A stretch of DNA of 64,000 nt from Paenibacillus xylanexedens (GTDB taxonomy: Bacteria; Bacillota; Bacilli; Paenibacillales; Paenibacillaceae), in assembly GCF_007680605.1 (NCBI RefSeq), contig NZ_VEIO01000001.1, forward strand, positions 248,001 to 312,000, written 5' to 3'. The notes under the pieces are model-generated. The model was not told the DNA's origin and searched no databases. It saw only the letters and a list, made by a program, of their open reading frames with translations. Below, in pieces: positions 35,690-44,070 of the stretch (position 1 is the stretch's first letter; each line of letters opens with the position of its first letter). Both the position numbers and the translations under genes were made by a program.

Positions 35690-35773
35690 ATGATGAAAAT
35701 ATTGATACGGATTTTGTTTGCGGCATCGATTGTGTTTTTTGCCATCGGTGTGATCTATGTGTTAAATACGTAA
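35690..35773 (+). CDS. Tiny single-helix membrane protein (27 residues)
   Basis: ATGATGAAAATA at 35690 is preceded by TAGGGGGATCG, a usable ribosome site 9 bases after the DUF350 stop. The frame encodes a short positively charged N-terminus (MMKILIRIL) and one membrane helix (LFAASIVFFAIGVIYVL) ending NT. Its position between two co-oriented genes with tight spacing makes it a plausible real gene. No function is known. Confidence 0.6.
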   Translation: MMKILIRILFAASIVFFAIGVIYVLNT

Positions 35774-35798
35774 TTATATGAAAGAGAAAGGTTGATAC

Positions 35799-36368
35799 AT
35801 GATGGAAACAACGGTATGTCCTTGGTGTCAAACAGAGATTGTTTGGGATGAGGAGCTGGGTCCGGAAGAAGAGTGTCCGTATTGTCACAATGAATTAAAG
35901 GGTTACCGTACACTGAACATTAACATTGGCGATGAAGAGAATGATGATAGCGAAGAAGAGTTCGACATGGAGGACATTTCAAACGATAAAGAGCAAATCT
36001 CGGATCTGACTTCGCTTTGGGGTGATGAAGTGGAACTGAAGTTGCCTGAACTTCGTACTTTGAACAAATATGCAGACGAGGGCAACGATCTCATTCAATA
36101 TGAACAAGGTGTAGAAAAGCAACTGGATCAGCAAGAGGAAGTACCAGAGTGTCCGAATTGTAGGGAATTCATGATTCTAGCTGGTACGCAGACAGCGAGT
36201 CAGGATACATTCACACCAGTAGCCAATGCTGCTTCCGGGACAGGTGTTGTCTTGTCATCTCCATTTACAGTATTGACTTACGTGTGCTCTGGTTGTTTCC
36301 AGGTTCAATACAGTTTATCAGAGGATGACCGTTTGCGTTTGATTCAGAACCTGAGTGCACACGAATAG
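35799..36368 (+). CDS. Double zinc-ribbon protein
   Basis: The product has 189 residues. Zinc knuckle pairs are CPWC (about 7-10) with CPYC (about 26-29), and CPNC (about 118-121) with CSGC (about 164-167), so two four-Cys ribbons flank an acidic middle (residues about 45-110, rich in Glu/Asp). No DNA-binding helix-turn-helix or enzyme motif is seen. It starts 25 bases after the tiny membrane ORF, and AAAGG precedes tandem ATGs. The role is unknown; I treat it as an uncharacterised conserved type. Confidence 0.8.
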   Translation: MMETTVCPWCQTEIVWDEELGPEEECPYCHNELKGYRTLNINIGDEENDDSEEEFDMEDISNDKEQISDLTSLWGDEVELKLPELRTLNKYADEGNDLIQYEQGVEKQLDQQEEVPECPNCREFMILAGTQTASQDTFTPVANAASGTGVVLSSPFTVLTYVCSGCFQVQYSLSEDDRLRLIQNLSAHE

Positions 36369-36500
36369 ATCACATTGGTTTGAAAGCTAATTTTATACAA
36401 CGCCAAAGATTCATCATGTTTTCCTCCGGCTTGGGGTACGTTAACCCTTAAGAGCCGCCTGTTCACGTTAAGTTGGATTCAGGTGATGGAGGAGGGGCAG

Positions 36501-37709
36501 ATGAAGATTACTTTGGGAAGACAATCCATTCTGCTTTTAGGCGTGAATGGATTGTTTGCGTTAGCCGGAGCCTTGTCCGGTACGTTTTTGAACGTGTTTC
36601 TATGGAAAAGCCGTCCGGATTACGCCATGCTCGGTTGGTTTACCATCAGTCAGCAACTGGCTATTGGCATCACGTTTTGGGTCGCGGGGAAGTGGGTCAA
36701 GGAACATAATAAAATGAGTGCATTGAGGCTTGGAACAGCTTTATCTGGTATTTTCTATATGCTTGTTCTGTGGACCGGAAAGACCGCTGTGGATTGGATC
36801 TGGCCGCTAGGTTTGCTCCTGGGATGTGCACTGGGGCTGTTCTGGATTGCCTTTAATGTCGTCTATTTCGAAGTGACGGATCGGGAAAACAGGGACTTGT
36901 TTAATGGCTGGGTTGGTTTGTTAGGCTCAATGACAGGCATTGTTGGACCATGGTTCTCGGGCCTCATTATTTCACGTATGGCAGATAATACAGGATATCG
37001 GCTTATATTCACCGTATCTCTTGTCATTTATATCATCGCAGTGATCTTCAGTTTTTTTCTAAAAAAACGAAAAGTTAGCGGGACATACTGCTGGTCAGAA
37101 CCCATTCGGCAGTTGTCCACCTCAAAGGGTCCGTGGCGGCCGCTTTCCATGGGACTGTTTGCTCAAGGCGTTCGGGAAGGGGTATTTGCCTTCTTGATTG
37201 CACTGCTTGTATATCTGGCGACAACTGAGGAATACAAGCTTGGACAATTCTCTCTTATTACTTCAGCCGTGGCACTCGTCAGTTACTGGGCTGCAGGAAA
37301 ATGGTTCAAACCTCATTATCGATCTAAAGGGATGCTCGCAGGTTCCGTGTTGTTGCTTGCGGTGTTGTTCCCTCTTCTCTGGAAAGTGACTTATGGAACA
37401 CTGCTTTTTATGGGAATCGGAAGCGCTATAGCGATGCCGCTATATATTTTGCCGATGATCTCCGCAGGATTCGACATGATGGGCACGAGCGGCGAAAATG
37501 TGGAGAAAAGGGTTGAACTTGTCGTATTAAGGGAACTCAGTCTGATGTGCGGGCGGCTTTTTGGCTTGACCGTATTTATGATTACTGTGCTAAACTCGCC
37601 ATCAACTAAAGTGTTAATCTGGCTCATTATCATTCTGGGGGCTTTTCCACTGATTGGCTGGATGTTCATGAGAAAACTTTTGATCAAGTCGACAACTCGT
37701 GATTCATAA
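36501..37709 (+). CDS. MFS transporter
   Basis: The product has 402 residues. The ATG at 36501 follows GGAGGAGGGGC; upstream GTG-ATG codons in frame overlap that site. About 12 membrane segments are present, split by a basic cytoplasmic loop (LKKRKVSGTYCWSEPIRQL, about 190-208) into two halves. The N-terminal half has a WVAGKWVKEHNKM motif and a conserved FWIAFNVVYFEVTD region. It resembles small multidrug or nutrient MFS exporters of bacilli. The substrate cannot be assigned. It converges on the FAD oxidoreductase gene with a shared terminator. Confidence 0.85.
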   Translation: MKITLGRQSILLLGVNGLFALAGALSGTFLNVFLWKSRPDYAMLGWFTISQQLAIGITFWVAGKWVKEHNKMSALRLGTALSGIFYMLVLWTGKTAVDWIWPLGLLLGCALGLFWIAFNVVYFEVTDRENRDLFNGWVGLLGSMTGIVGPWFSGLIISRMADNTGYRLIFTVSLVIYIIAVIFSFFLKKRKVSGTYCWSEPIRQLSTSKGPWRPLSMGLFAQGVREGVFAFLIALLVYLATTEEYKLGQFSLITSAVALVSYWAAGKWFKPHYRSKGMLAGSVLLLAVLFPLLWKVTYGTLLFMGIGSAIAMPLYILPMISAGFDMMGTSGENVEKRVELVVLRELSLMCGRLFGLTVFMITVLNSPSTKVLIWLIIILGAFPLIGWMFMRKLLIKSTTRDS

Positions 37710-37727
37710 AAGTTCATAACTGAAAAA

Positions 37728-37780
37728 ATAAAAGGGTGCAGCGAGGGGATGAAAGCTTCCCCTTAGCCGTACCCTTTTGT
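37728..37780. terminator. Bidirectional terminator between the MFS and FAD oxidoreductase genes
   Basis: AAAAGGGTGCAGCGAGGGG pairs with CCCCTTAGCCGTACCCTTTT (mismatches inside), with A and T runs on both sides. Confidence 0.82.
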
Positions 37781-37828
37781 CATGTTTAATACGACGAAGC
37801 TGTATGTCATTCTATTCGATGTTGCTGT

Positions 37829-39052
37829 TTAGACTGGAGATGGTTTGCTCGTTCTTGTCAAAGAGAACAACTTCATATCTTCATTCTGGGCGCCGCCGCT
37901 AATGGCATCTGCGATCAGGGAGGCCGCAATCATGCTGTACACCGTTCCGTTCCCTCCGTACCCTTCGACGAAGTATGAATGTGGGTAATCCGGATGCGTA
38001 CCAATGAGGGGAAGGCCATCATGTGTATTACCAAACACAGCACCCCAAGCATAATCTACCTCTAGCTGATCAAGTGGAAAATACGTTCTGAGCTCTTCTA
38101 ACAGAACTTCGCCTTGATTTTCGGAACGGAGCTCCCGCTGATCCTGGGCAGGTGTTTCTTCATCAAGCCCACCCACGATAATGCGGTTGTCTGGCGTGGT
38201 GCGCATATATAGATAAGGGCGAGCTGTTTCCCAGATCATAGCTTGCTCATGCCAAGAGCTCAGATCAGACAGAGGTTTGGTTGTTATAGCATACGTTGCT
38301 TTCAAATACGCTCCCCGGTCTTTCTTAATCTCTTGCGTTTCATAACCTGCGGCATAGACGACTTGCTTAGCACGAATTTTGCCATGGGGCGTATAACACG
38401 TTACCCCTTCATCATCATATTCACAGTGAATCATTTCTGTTTCTTCGTAAATTCGTGCCCCATGTTGAACGGCCGACTCAAAAAGGCCTTGGACAAATCG
38501 ATACGGGTTTACTTCTGCATCTCCTTTGGTGTACAAGGCAGCGGGTTTCACAAAAGGAAAGTGGCTTTTGATCTGGTCAGAGCTCCATAACTCTGCTTCG
38601 AATCCATACTTCTGTAGAGTTTGAAATTCTTCCTCAAGCAAAGAAACATCTTCCTCAGAGCTAGCAAAGCAAAAGCTGTTCCGCGGAATAAACCATGGAT
38701 CGGTCTTCAGACTCCCGGCAATCCCGGAAAGTTGCTTCATGGATTCGCGGCATAGCTCATAAAAGCGTACCCCTTTTGCTTCTCCAAATGTGTTGATGCA
38801 CGATGTCAACGTTTTGTCATTGGTATATTGTAGCAGGCCGGTGTTGGCTGAACTGCTTCCATGCGCTATTTTTCGCTTATCAATGACAACTGTATCGAAT
38901 CCGCGCTCTGCAAGCAATCTAGAAGTCAGAGCACCTCCCATACCGCCACCAATAATCAAGCAGTCACAAGAGATGTCGCCATTTAACGAGGGATAATCCA
39001 CATCCGATTTATAAGTAGAAGGCCAGTAAGGTGTACCATAGACGAGATCCAT
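37829..39052 (-). CDS. FAD-dependent amine/glycine oxidase-like oxidoreductase
   Basis: The product has 407 residues; the ATG at 39052 (MDLVYGTPYW) is 9 bases after AAAGGAG. The FAD Rossmann motif IIGGGMGGALTSRLLAERG (about residues 34-52) and the Glu/Asp end of strand 2 (VVIDKR) are clear. SSANTGLLQY and the C-terminal FVEGYGGNGTVYSMIAA match the DAO superfamily. Related Bacillus proteins such as YhfW carry a C-terminal Rieske [2Fe-2S] domain of about 100 residues; this one ends without it. The substrate is unknown. Confidence 0.85.
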   Translation of the reverse strand: MDLVYGTPYWPSTYKSDVDYPSLNGDISCDCLIIGGGMGGALTSRLLAERGFDTVVIDKRKIAHGSSSANTGLLQYTNDKTLTSCINTFGEAKGVRFYELCRESMKQLSGIAGSLKTDPWFIPRNSFCFASSEEDVSLLEEEFQTLQKYGFEAELWSSDQIKSHFPFVKPAALYTKGDAEVNPYRFVQGLFESAVQHGARIYEETEMIHCEYDDEGVTCYTPHGKIRAKQVVYAAGYETQEIKKDRGAYLKATYAITTKPLSDLSSWHEQAMIWETARPYLYMRTTPDNRIIVGGLDEETPAQDQRELRSENQGEVLLEELRTYFPLDQLEVDYAWGAVFGNTHDGLPLIGTHPDYPHSYFVEGYGGNGTVYSMIAASLIADAISGGAQNEDMKLFSLTRTSKPSPV

Positions 39053-39147
39053 TAGAACCAGCTCCTTTGTCTTCACATTGGTATAGTTTTGTCATTCAAG
39101 GTAACAATAAACTCGCATAAACTTTAGATCTAGGAGGTACGACGTAC

Positions 39148-39381
39148 ATGCAACATTCACAAATGCAAGCCCTGAGTCCAAAAGAGTTGAACTACATTGC
39201 CGATTCCATCTCCAACGAGGAGATGCTGATCAAGCAATGTGCAGCTACGGCTTCTATATCCACACATCCGGCCATTCAGCGGGCATTGAATCAATATGTT
39301 CGCTCTCATGAGCAACATATGAATACACTGATTCAAACCTTGCATCAGCATCAGTCTCTTGCACCTTCCCAATCCCAATAA
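39148..39381 (+). CDS. Small helical protein, coat-associated type
   Basis: The product has 77 residues. TAGGAGGTACGAC precedes the ATG. The sequence is helical and rich in His/Gln (SHEQHMNTLIQTLHQHQ), with the SISNEEMLIKQCAA segment seen in small partners of CotF-type coat proteins. It lies 53 bases before the CotF-like gene, with which it is probably co-transcribed. Function in the coat is inferred from this neighbour and from composition. Confidence 0.7.
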   Translation: MQHSQMQALSPKELNYIADSISNEEMLIKQCAATASISTHPAIQRALNQYVRSHEQHMNTLIQTLHQHQSLAPSQSQ

Positions 39382-39434
39382 TTCACATCAACAAGCAACC
39401 CACAGCAATAAATCAGCACATAGGAGGAAAACAC

Positions 39435-39818
39435 ATGTATAATCAAACCGGTACTTTTATGCAAGAACAGGATTTGTTAAAAACCATTCTTGCAGATCTG
39501 AGACGAACTTCGCGCGAATACACGACGGCTACAACAGAATCTTCATGTCCCATGGTTCGCAGCATGTTCAATGAATTGACGAATGATACACTTCGTCTGC
39601 AAGGAGAACTGTTCAATCTGATGCAGCAGAACAACATGTACTCCGCTTCTGCCAAAGCACCGCGTCAGGACTTGGACAAGCAGATTCAGTCTGCACACCA
39701 GGCACAGCAGAAATGCCAGCAATTCGTGCAGGAGAAAAATGTACAAAACAGTCCATATGGCCAAGTGCCAAATGTATCTCCGCGTCAACCGAATTACGGG
39801 AACCCTTATTACATGTAA
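39435..39818 (+). CDS. CotF-family spore coat protein
   Basis: The product has 127 residues. AGGAGGAAAAC precedes the ATG. A ferritin-like helical pair (MQEQDLLKTILADLRRTSREY and MVRSMFNELTNDTLRLQGELFNLM, about 9-72) is typical of the CotF family. The tail (from about 95) is Pro/Tyr/Asn-rich and ends NPYYM, as in many spore surface proteins. It is expected in the spore coat, transcribed late in the mother cell. I see no clear sigma-K promoter to prove it. Confidence 0.82.
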   Translation: MYNQTGTFMQEQDLLKTILADLRRTSREYTTATTESSCPMVRSMFNELTNDTLRLQGELFNLMQQNNMYSASAKAPRQDLDKQIQSAHQAQQKCQQFVQEKNVQNSPYGQVPNVSPRQPNYGNPYYM

Positions 39819-39861
39819 CCTGTAGATAAGGGTTTTGAAGCATGTCCCTACCGACCATACC

Positions 39862-39895
39862 ACCGCTTGCCTGAATTGAAGGCAGGCGGTCTTTT
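39862..39895 (+). terminator. Terminator after the CotF-like gene
   Basis: ACCGCTTGCCT-GAATTGA-AGGCAGGCGGT is followed by CTTTT. Confidence 0.85.
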
Positions 39896-39974
39896 GTCTA
39901 TGCACCAACGTTGAATTCATGTAATATAAGTATTAATTCATTTTAGGAACCTGGATGACGCTGGAGGGAAAACG

Positions 39975-40475
39975 ATGAAAGAGTTGAACGATCTGCAACT
40001 TAAAGTTCTGGATCTGTTGAAGGAAGACGCGAGAAGGACTCCCGCACTGCTGTCAACGCTGCTGGGGGAGTCGGAAGATAAAATCAAAGCTGCTGTAGCA
40101 CAGCTTGAACAAGAACACGTCATCGTAAAATATGCAACGGTCGTGAACTGGAGCAAAATTGATGATGAGAAAGTGACAGCTCTGATCGAAGTCCAGATTA
40201 CACCTGAGCGTGGACGTGGCTTCGAAGGGATTGCCGAACGAATCTATCTTTATCCGCAAGTAAAGTCCGTTTACCTCATGTCAGGAGCATATGATTTGCT
40301 TGTTGAAGTAGAGGGCGGCAATCTGCGAGAAGTGGCTAACTTTGTATCGGAGAAGTTGTCTCCGATTGATTCAGTACTGTCAACCAAGACGAATTTTATT
40401 CTTAAAAAATATAAGCAGGACGGGATTATTTTTGAAGACCATCAGGAAGACAACCGTCTCATGATCTCGCCGTAA
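39975..40475 (+). CDS. Lrp/AsnC-family transcriptional regulator
   Basis: The product has 166 residues. The N-terminal helix-turn-helix (LQLKVLDLLKEDARRTPALL, about 6-60) is followed by a RAM/ACT ligand domain (about 70-150, KVTALIEVQITPERGRGFEGIAERI). It is 13 bases upstream of an aminotransferase gene. The pair matches the B. subtilis yugG-yugH (alaR-alaT) arrangement, where the regulator controls an alanine transaminase. That assignment follows from synteny and general similarity, so the effector is not certain. The ATG has GGAGGGAAAACG upstream. Confidence 0.88.
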   Translation: MKELNDLQLKVLDLLKEDARRTPALLSTLLGESEDKIKAAVAQLEQEHVIVKYATVVNWSKIDDEKVTALIEVQITPERGRGFEGIAERIYLYPQVKSVYLMSGAYDLLVEVEGGNLREVANFVSEKLSPIDSVLSTKTNFILKKYKQDGIIFEDHQEDNRLMISP

Positions 40476-40488
40476 AGGAAGATGTGTC

Positions 40489-41697
40489 ATGATAGTGAAT
40501 GAACAGACAACCGGAAATAACAAAACGATGTCCTCATATTTGGCTCCGCTCGTAAAACAGATCCCGCCATCCGGCATCCGCAAGTTTTTTGATCTGGTGG
40601 GCGATAACAAAGATATCATCACGCTTGGTGTAGGCGAGCCGGATTTCGTAACACCGTGGCACATGCGTGAAGCTTGCGTATACTCTCTCGAGAGAGGCAT
40701 GACCAGTTATACCTCGAATGCAGGTATGCCGAAGTTGCGTGAAGCACTTAGCAATTATTTGGATACACAGTTTGATACCAGGTACGATCCAAAGGACGAG
40801 ATAATAGTCACCGTAGGTGGAAGTGAAGCGATTGACCTTGCTTTGCGTGCATTGATCGTACCTGGAGATGAAATTCTTATTCCTGAGCCATCTTATGTCG
40901 CTTACTCCCCTATAGCTTCCATCGGTGGAGGTATCCCTGTCGGGGTAGAGACGTATGCAAAGGATCAGTTCAAGGTAACGGCTGAAGCGCTTGAAGCGAG
41001 CATTACACCGAAATCAAAGGTCGTGATATTATGTTATCCAAGCAATCCAACAGGGGCGATCATGACTTACGAAGACTGGCTACCGATCGCAGAAGTCGTC
41101 AAAAAACATGATCTGATCGTCATTGCTGACGAAATTTATGCTGAGTTGACGTATAATCAAAAACATGTCAGCTTCGCTTCGATTCCTGATATGAAGGATC
41201 GCACCATTTTGGTGAGCGGTTTCTCCAAGGCGTTTGCGATGACGGGATGGCGGATTGGATATATGTGTGGACATCCTGAACTCATTGCAGCGATGCTCAA
41301 AATTCACCAGTACACGGTGATGTGTGCACCAGCAATGGGGCAGGTGGCAGCTCTCGAAGCACTGACGAATGGACTGGGTGAGAAAGACCGAATGGTCGAA
41401 TCCTATAACCAGCGCAGACGTTTGATTGTACAGGGGTTCCGTGATATCGGGCTGGATTGTCATGAGCCTCAGGGTGCGTTCTATGCTTTTCCGAGTATTC
41501 AAAAGACGGGACTGAGTTCTGACCTGTTTGCTGAACGATTACTGACGGAGAATAAGGTGGCTGCTGTGCCGGGTAACGTGTTTGGGCCGCAAGGAGAAGG
41601 GTTTTTACGTTGCTCTTATGCGACCTCCGTATCCCAGTTAAACGAAGCTTTGGAGCGTATCGGAAATTTTGTTTACAAAGTTCAAAAAGAGGGTTAA
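40489..41697 (+). CDS. Class I/II aminotransferase (PLP), possibly alanine transaminase
   Basis: The product has 402 residues. The PLP lysine lies in SGFSKAFAMTGWRIGY (about 244-259), the conserved Asn in YPSNPTGA and the Asp/Tyr in ADEIYAELTY. The N-terminal GVGEPDFVTPWHM segment is the substrate loop of the aspartate/alanine subgroup (AspC/PatA-like), and CSYATS..L near the C-terminus has the carboxylate-binding Arg. It is coupled to the upstream Lrp regulator, as is alaT (yugH) in B. subtilis. Specificity cannot be fixed from sequence. AAAGGAAG precedes the ATG. Confidence 0.9.
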   Translation: MIVNEQTTGNNKTMSSYLAPLVKQIPPSGIRKFFDLVGDNKDIITLGVGEPDFVTPWHMREACVYSLERGMTSYTSNAGMPKLREALSNYLDTQFDTRYDPKDEIIVTVGGSEAIDLALRALIVPGDEILIPEPSYVAYSPIASIGGGIPVGVETYAKDQFKVTAEALEASITPKSKVVILCYPSNPTGAIMTYEDWLPIAEVVKKHDLIVIADEIYAELTYNQKHVSFASIPDMKDRTILVSGFSKAFAMTGWRIGYMCGHPELIAAMLKIHQYTVMCAPAMGQVAALEALTNGLGEKDRMVESYNQRRRLIVQGFRDIGLDCHEPQGAFYAFPSIQKTGLSSDLFAERLLTENKVAAVPGNVFGPQGEGFLRCSYATSVSQLNEALERIGNFVYKVQKEG

Positions 41698-41839
41698 TAC
41701 AAAGAATAGATGCAGTATAAATAAGGCATTTAGTACTTTTCCAAAAAAATACTTTCTTTTACAAAATATTATGATATAATTTCAATTTGAAATAGGATTT
41801 CATATATTTGGAAAATTATTTTCTGAGGAGGGGTTAGCT

Positions 41840-42106
41840 TTGTTTTGTGTTGAATATGATTTACCGACAAATCGTGGACACGTTCTGGCAGAAAGCGATC
41901 ATGGCAACCGATGGTCGGTGAACCCTGATGACGCATCTTTGCATAACATTTCCTTGGAAGATGAGATCCGTATGCTTCGAAGCAAGATGGAACAGATTTT
42001 CCTGGAAGAGAAATCATTTACATCCGATATTGTGATTGAGATCAGCAGTTTGCTGGACTTGAAAATTAACGAATACATGAAGGCTAATCCGGTCAAACCC
42101 AAGTAA
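41840..42106 (+). CDS. Spo0E-like aspartyl-phosphate phosphatase
   Basis: The product has 88 residues. The TTG start follows GAGGAGGGG. After about 35 residues comes a two-helix hairpin (EDEIRMLRSKMEQIFLEE, then SDIVIEISSLLDLKINEYM). It ends in the Spo0E pattern S-x-x-L-D-x-x-I-N-x-Y. Spo0E proteins dephosphorylate Spo0A and delay sporulation. The extended N-terminus (MFCVEYDLPTNRGHVLAESD) is not part of the standard family and has no known role. A terminator follows at 42170. Confidence 0.78.
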   Translation: MFCVEYDLPTNRGHVLAESDHGNRWSVNPDDASLHNISLEDEIRMLRSKMEQIFLEEKSFTSDIVIEISSLLDLKINEYMKANPVKPK

Positions 42107-42169
42107 GTATCGGGCCAATGGATATATGCCGGACACATGTAGAATGATATAATTTGTAACACGGTAGAG

Positions 42170-42196
42170 AAGGAGATCCGAAAGGGTCTCCTTTTT
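42170..42196 (+). terminator. Terminator after the Spo0E-like gene
   Basis: AGGAGATCC-GAAA-GGGTCTCCT is followed by TTTT. Confidence 0.85.
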
Positions 42197-42291
42197 GCTG
42201 TGTAATTCAATAAATGTTGAATGGAGGGGTTATTTTTTTGCGTGGAACAATTGTGATATATTGGAGTTAGGAGACTAAAGGGGGAGCTGGA

Positions 42292-42843
42292 ATGAAAAGA
42301 TTTTGGGGACTTACCGCAATAATTTCATTAATCTTTATATTAGCCGGGTGTGGCGGTAAAGATGGTTTTACGGTGTTTATTATTGATAACCAAGGTAATC
42401 CATCAGGTATTTCGGAGCAATTGCAAACAAAGTTGCAACAAAAGCTTGGTGAAGAACCAAAAGTAGAAATCATTACAAGTGCAATGTACGATGTTCAAAA
42501 AATATTGGTTGAGTATGCCGCTGGTAGCCATGATATCTTTATTTTGCCTGAAAATGATATGAAACAGTACGGTCAGAATGGCTCGAATGTCCCGCTAGAC
42601 GATACATTTGATCCCAAGAAATATGAACGCGGTGTATTTGAGGGATCTGTATTGGTTGAAAAAGGGAAGGGCGACGACGGATCTGATATGAAAAAGGAAA
42701 CCCATCTGTACGGTATTCCGCTGGAGAATATGCAGATGTTCAAGGATGTAAACTACGCCCCGAGCAATTTGTTCGCTACCATTCCACTGTCAGCGGCTAA
42801 CATTGAAGAATCGAAAAAAGTGCTCAAAGCGCTGACAGAATAA
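42292..42843 (+). CDS. Lipoprotein of unknown function
   Basis: The product has 183 residues. The signal peptide MKRFWGLTAIISLIFILAGC ends in lipobox LAGC (Cys20), so the mature part is membrane-anchored outside. The body (residues 30-183) has periplasmic-binding-like pieces (KVEIITSAMYDVQKILVEYAAGS, then HDIFILPENDMK, a pattern of solute-binding domain II) but is too short for a full binding protein. The ribosome site GGGGGAGC precedes the ATG. It lies 36 bases before the CobU-like gene; whether they act together is unknown. Confidence 0.78.
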   Translation: MKRFWGLTAIISLIFILAGCGGKDGFTVFIIDNQGNPSGISEQLQTKLQQKLGEEPKVEIITSAMYDVQKILVEYAAGSHDIFILPENDMKQYGQNGSNVPLDDTFDPKKYERGVFEGSVLVEKGKGDDGSDMKKETHLYGIPLENMQMFKDVNYAPSNLFATIPLSAANIEESKKVLKALTE

Positions 42844-42879
42844 CATCTATTTAGAACAGGTATGGGAGGAGGGAACGGA

Positions 42880-43416
42880 TTGCTGATTACGGTCACAGGC
42901 GGTATGGGCAGCGGAAAAACGCGCTTTGCGCTGAAATATGCGGCTCAAATGAGCCGGGAAGGTGTATATTTGTCCACTGGTGATCATGATTCCGTAATTC
43001 CCGAATTGCCATCCGCTCATTATCGTGCCATTCAGGCGGGGAACGGCCCGAAGCTTGCTGAAGTGGTGAACCAGATTAATCGGGAATCCAATCTTTTTCT
43101 GGCGGATCAACGCATGTTGATTGTGGACAGCCTGACGTCCTGGATGGTAGCGAGTTTCAGGGAAGCAACTGATCTGGATCAGCAACGTGTGGAAACACAA
43201 CGGTTACTAGATGCACTGCTATCCTATCAGGGGAAAATACTTATCATTACAAATGAGATGCATGGAAGCTTACATCCGTCAGAAGAGGAACGTATTTTTG
43301 CAGCGAGAATGGCTTCGGTGAACCGGATTTTGCAGTCTAATGCAAAACAGATGTTTATGCTGGTGTCTGGTCTTGCGATTGATCTGAAAGCTCTGCATTG
43401 GCATTATGAAGATTAA
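42880..43416 (+). CDS. CobU-like P-loop protein (shortened)
   Basis: The product has 178 residues. The TTG at 42880 is 6 bases after GGAGGAGGG; an ATG at 42862 lies upstream of that site. Walker A is TGGMGSGKTRFA (about 5-16), followed by a VDSLTSW segment (Walker B-like) and the C-terminal NEMHGSLHPSEEERIFAARM, all typical of adenosylcobinamide kinase/guanylyltransferase. The segment between the P-loop strand and Walker B, where CobU has its guanylylated His and substrate Arg residues, is poorly conserved (LSTGDHDSVIPELPSAHYRA). Its activity may be reduced or different. The next gene encodes a cobalamin adenosyltransferase, which supports a link to B12 salvage. Confidence 0.7.
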   Translation: MLITVTGGMGSGKTRFALKYAAQMSREGVYLSTGDHDSVIPELPSAHYRAIQAGNGPKLAEVVNQINRESNLFLADQRMLIVDSLTSWMVASFREATDLDQQRVETQRLLDALLSYQGKILIITNEMHGSLHPSEEERIFAARMASVNRILQSNAKQMFMLVSGLAIDLKALHWHYED

Positions 43417-43494
43417 GAATAGACGAGCTTTGGATCATCGGGTAAGATATTTCAGCGTTTGATAAATGATTAATGCACAATTGGAGGGAATATG

Positions 43495-44070
43495 ATGGGG
43501 ATATATACACGAACCGGTGATGAAGGCCAGACTTCAGTCATTGGAGGCCGAGTTATCAAGGATGATGACCGGGTAGAGGCGTATGGCACAATTGATGAAT
43601 TAAATTGCTTTGTAGGTCAAGCAATCAGCCTTATTGAGTCTGCTAATGGAGAATTTGAGGATCTGCGCGAGCACCTGCTGGAAGTGCAACAGGAACTCTT
43701 TGACTGCGGATCAGATTTGGCTTTTGTGCGAATAAGTGAGACAAAGTACAAAGTAAGGGATGAGATGGTCACACGTCTGGAACAGTGGATCGATCAATAT
43801 GATGCTGAAAATCCTAAAGTGGAACGTTTTATTATCCCTGGTGGAAGTCAGCTCTCATCTGCTTTGCATGTATGCCGGACAGTATGCCGCCGGGCAGAGC
43901 GACGTACCGTTACGCTGGGACAGCATACGGATATTAATCCGTCGGTGCGCCGGTATCTGAATCGTCTATCGGATTATTTCTTTGTTGTTGCACGGACAGC
44001 CAATGCAAGACAACAAGTTGCGGATATTGAATATGTGCGGAGCAAAAAAGTATTCCGCCGCAAAGAATGA
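43495..44070 (+). CDS. Cob(I)yrinic acid a,c-diamide adenosyltransferase, PduO type
   Basis: The enzyme transfers adenosyl from ATP to cob(I)alamin. It has 191 residues from the second of tandem ATGs behind GGAGGG. The N-terminal YTRTGDEGQTSVIGG (about 3-17) is the ATP-binding signature. DRVEAYGTIDELNCFVG (about 24-40) and RTVCRRAERR (about 128-137) form the rest of the PduO active site. It resembles B. subtilis YvqK. It ends four bases inside the next gene (ATGA overlap). Together with the CobU-like gene it suggests cobalamin salvage. Confidence 0.9.
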   Translation: MGIYTRTGDEGQTSVIGGRVIKDDDRVEAYGTIDELNCFVGQAISLIESANGEFEDLREHLLEVQQELFDCGSDLAFVRISETKYKVRDEMVTRLEQWIDQYDAENPKVERFIIPGGSQLSSALHVCRTVCRRAERRTVTLGQHTDINPSVRRYLNRLSDYFFVVARTANARQQVADIEYVRSKKVFRRKE

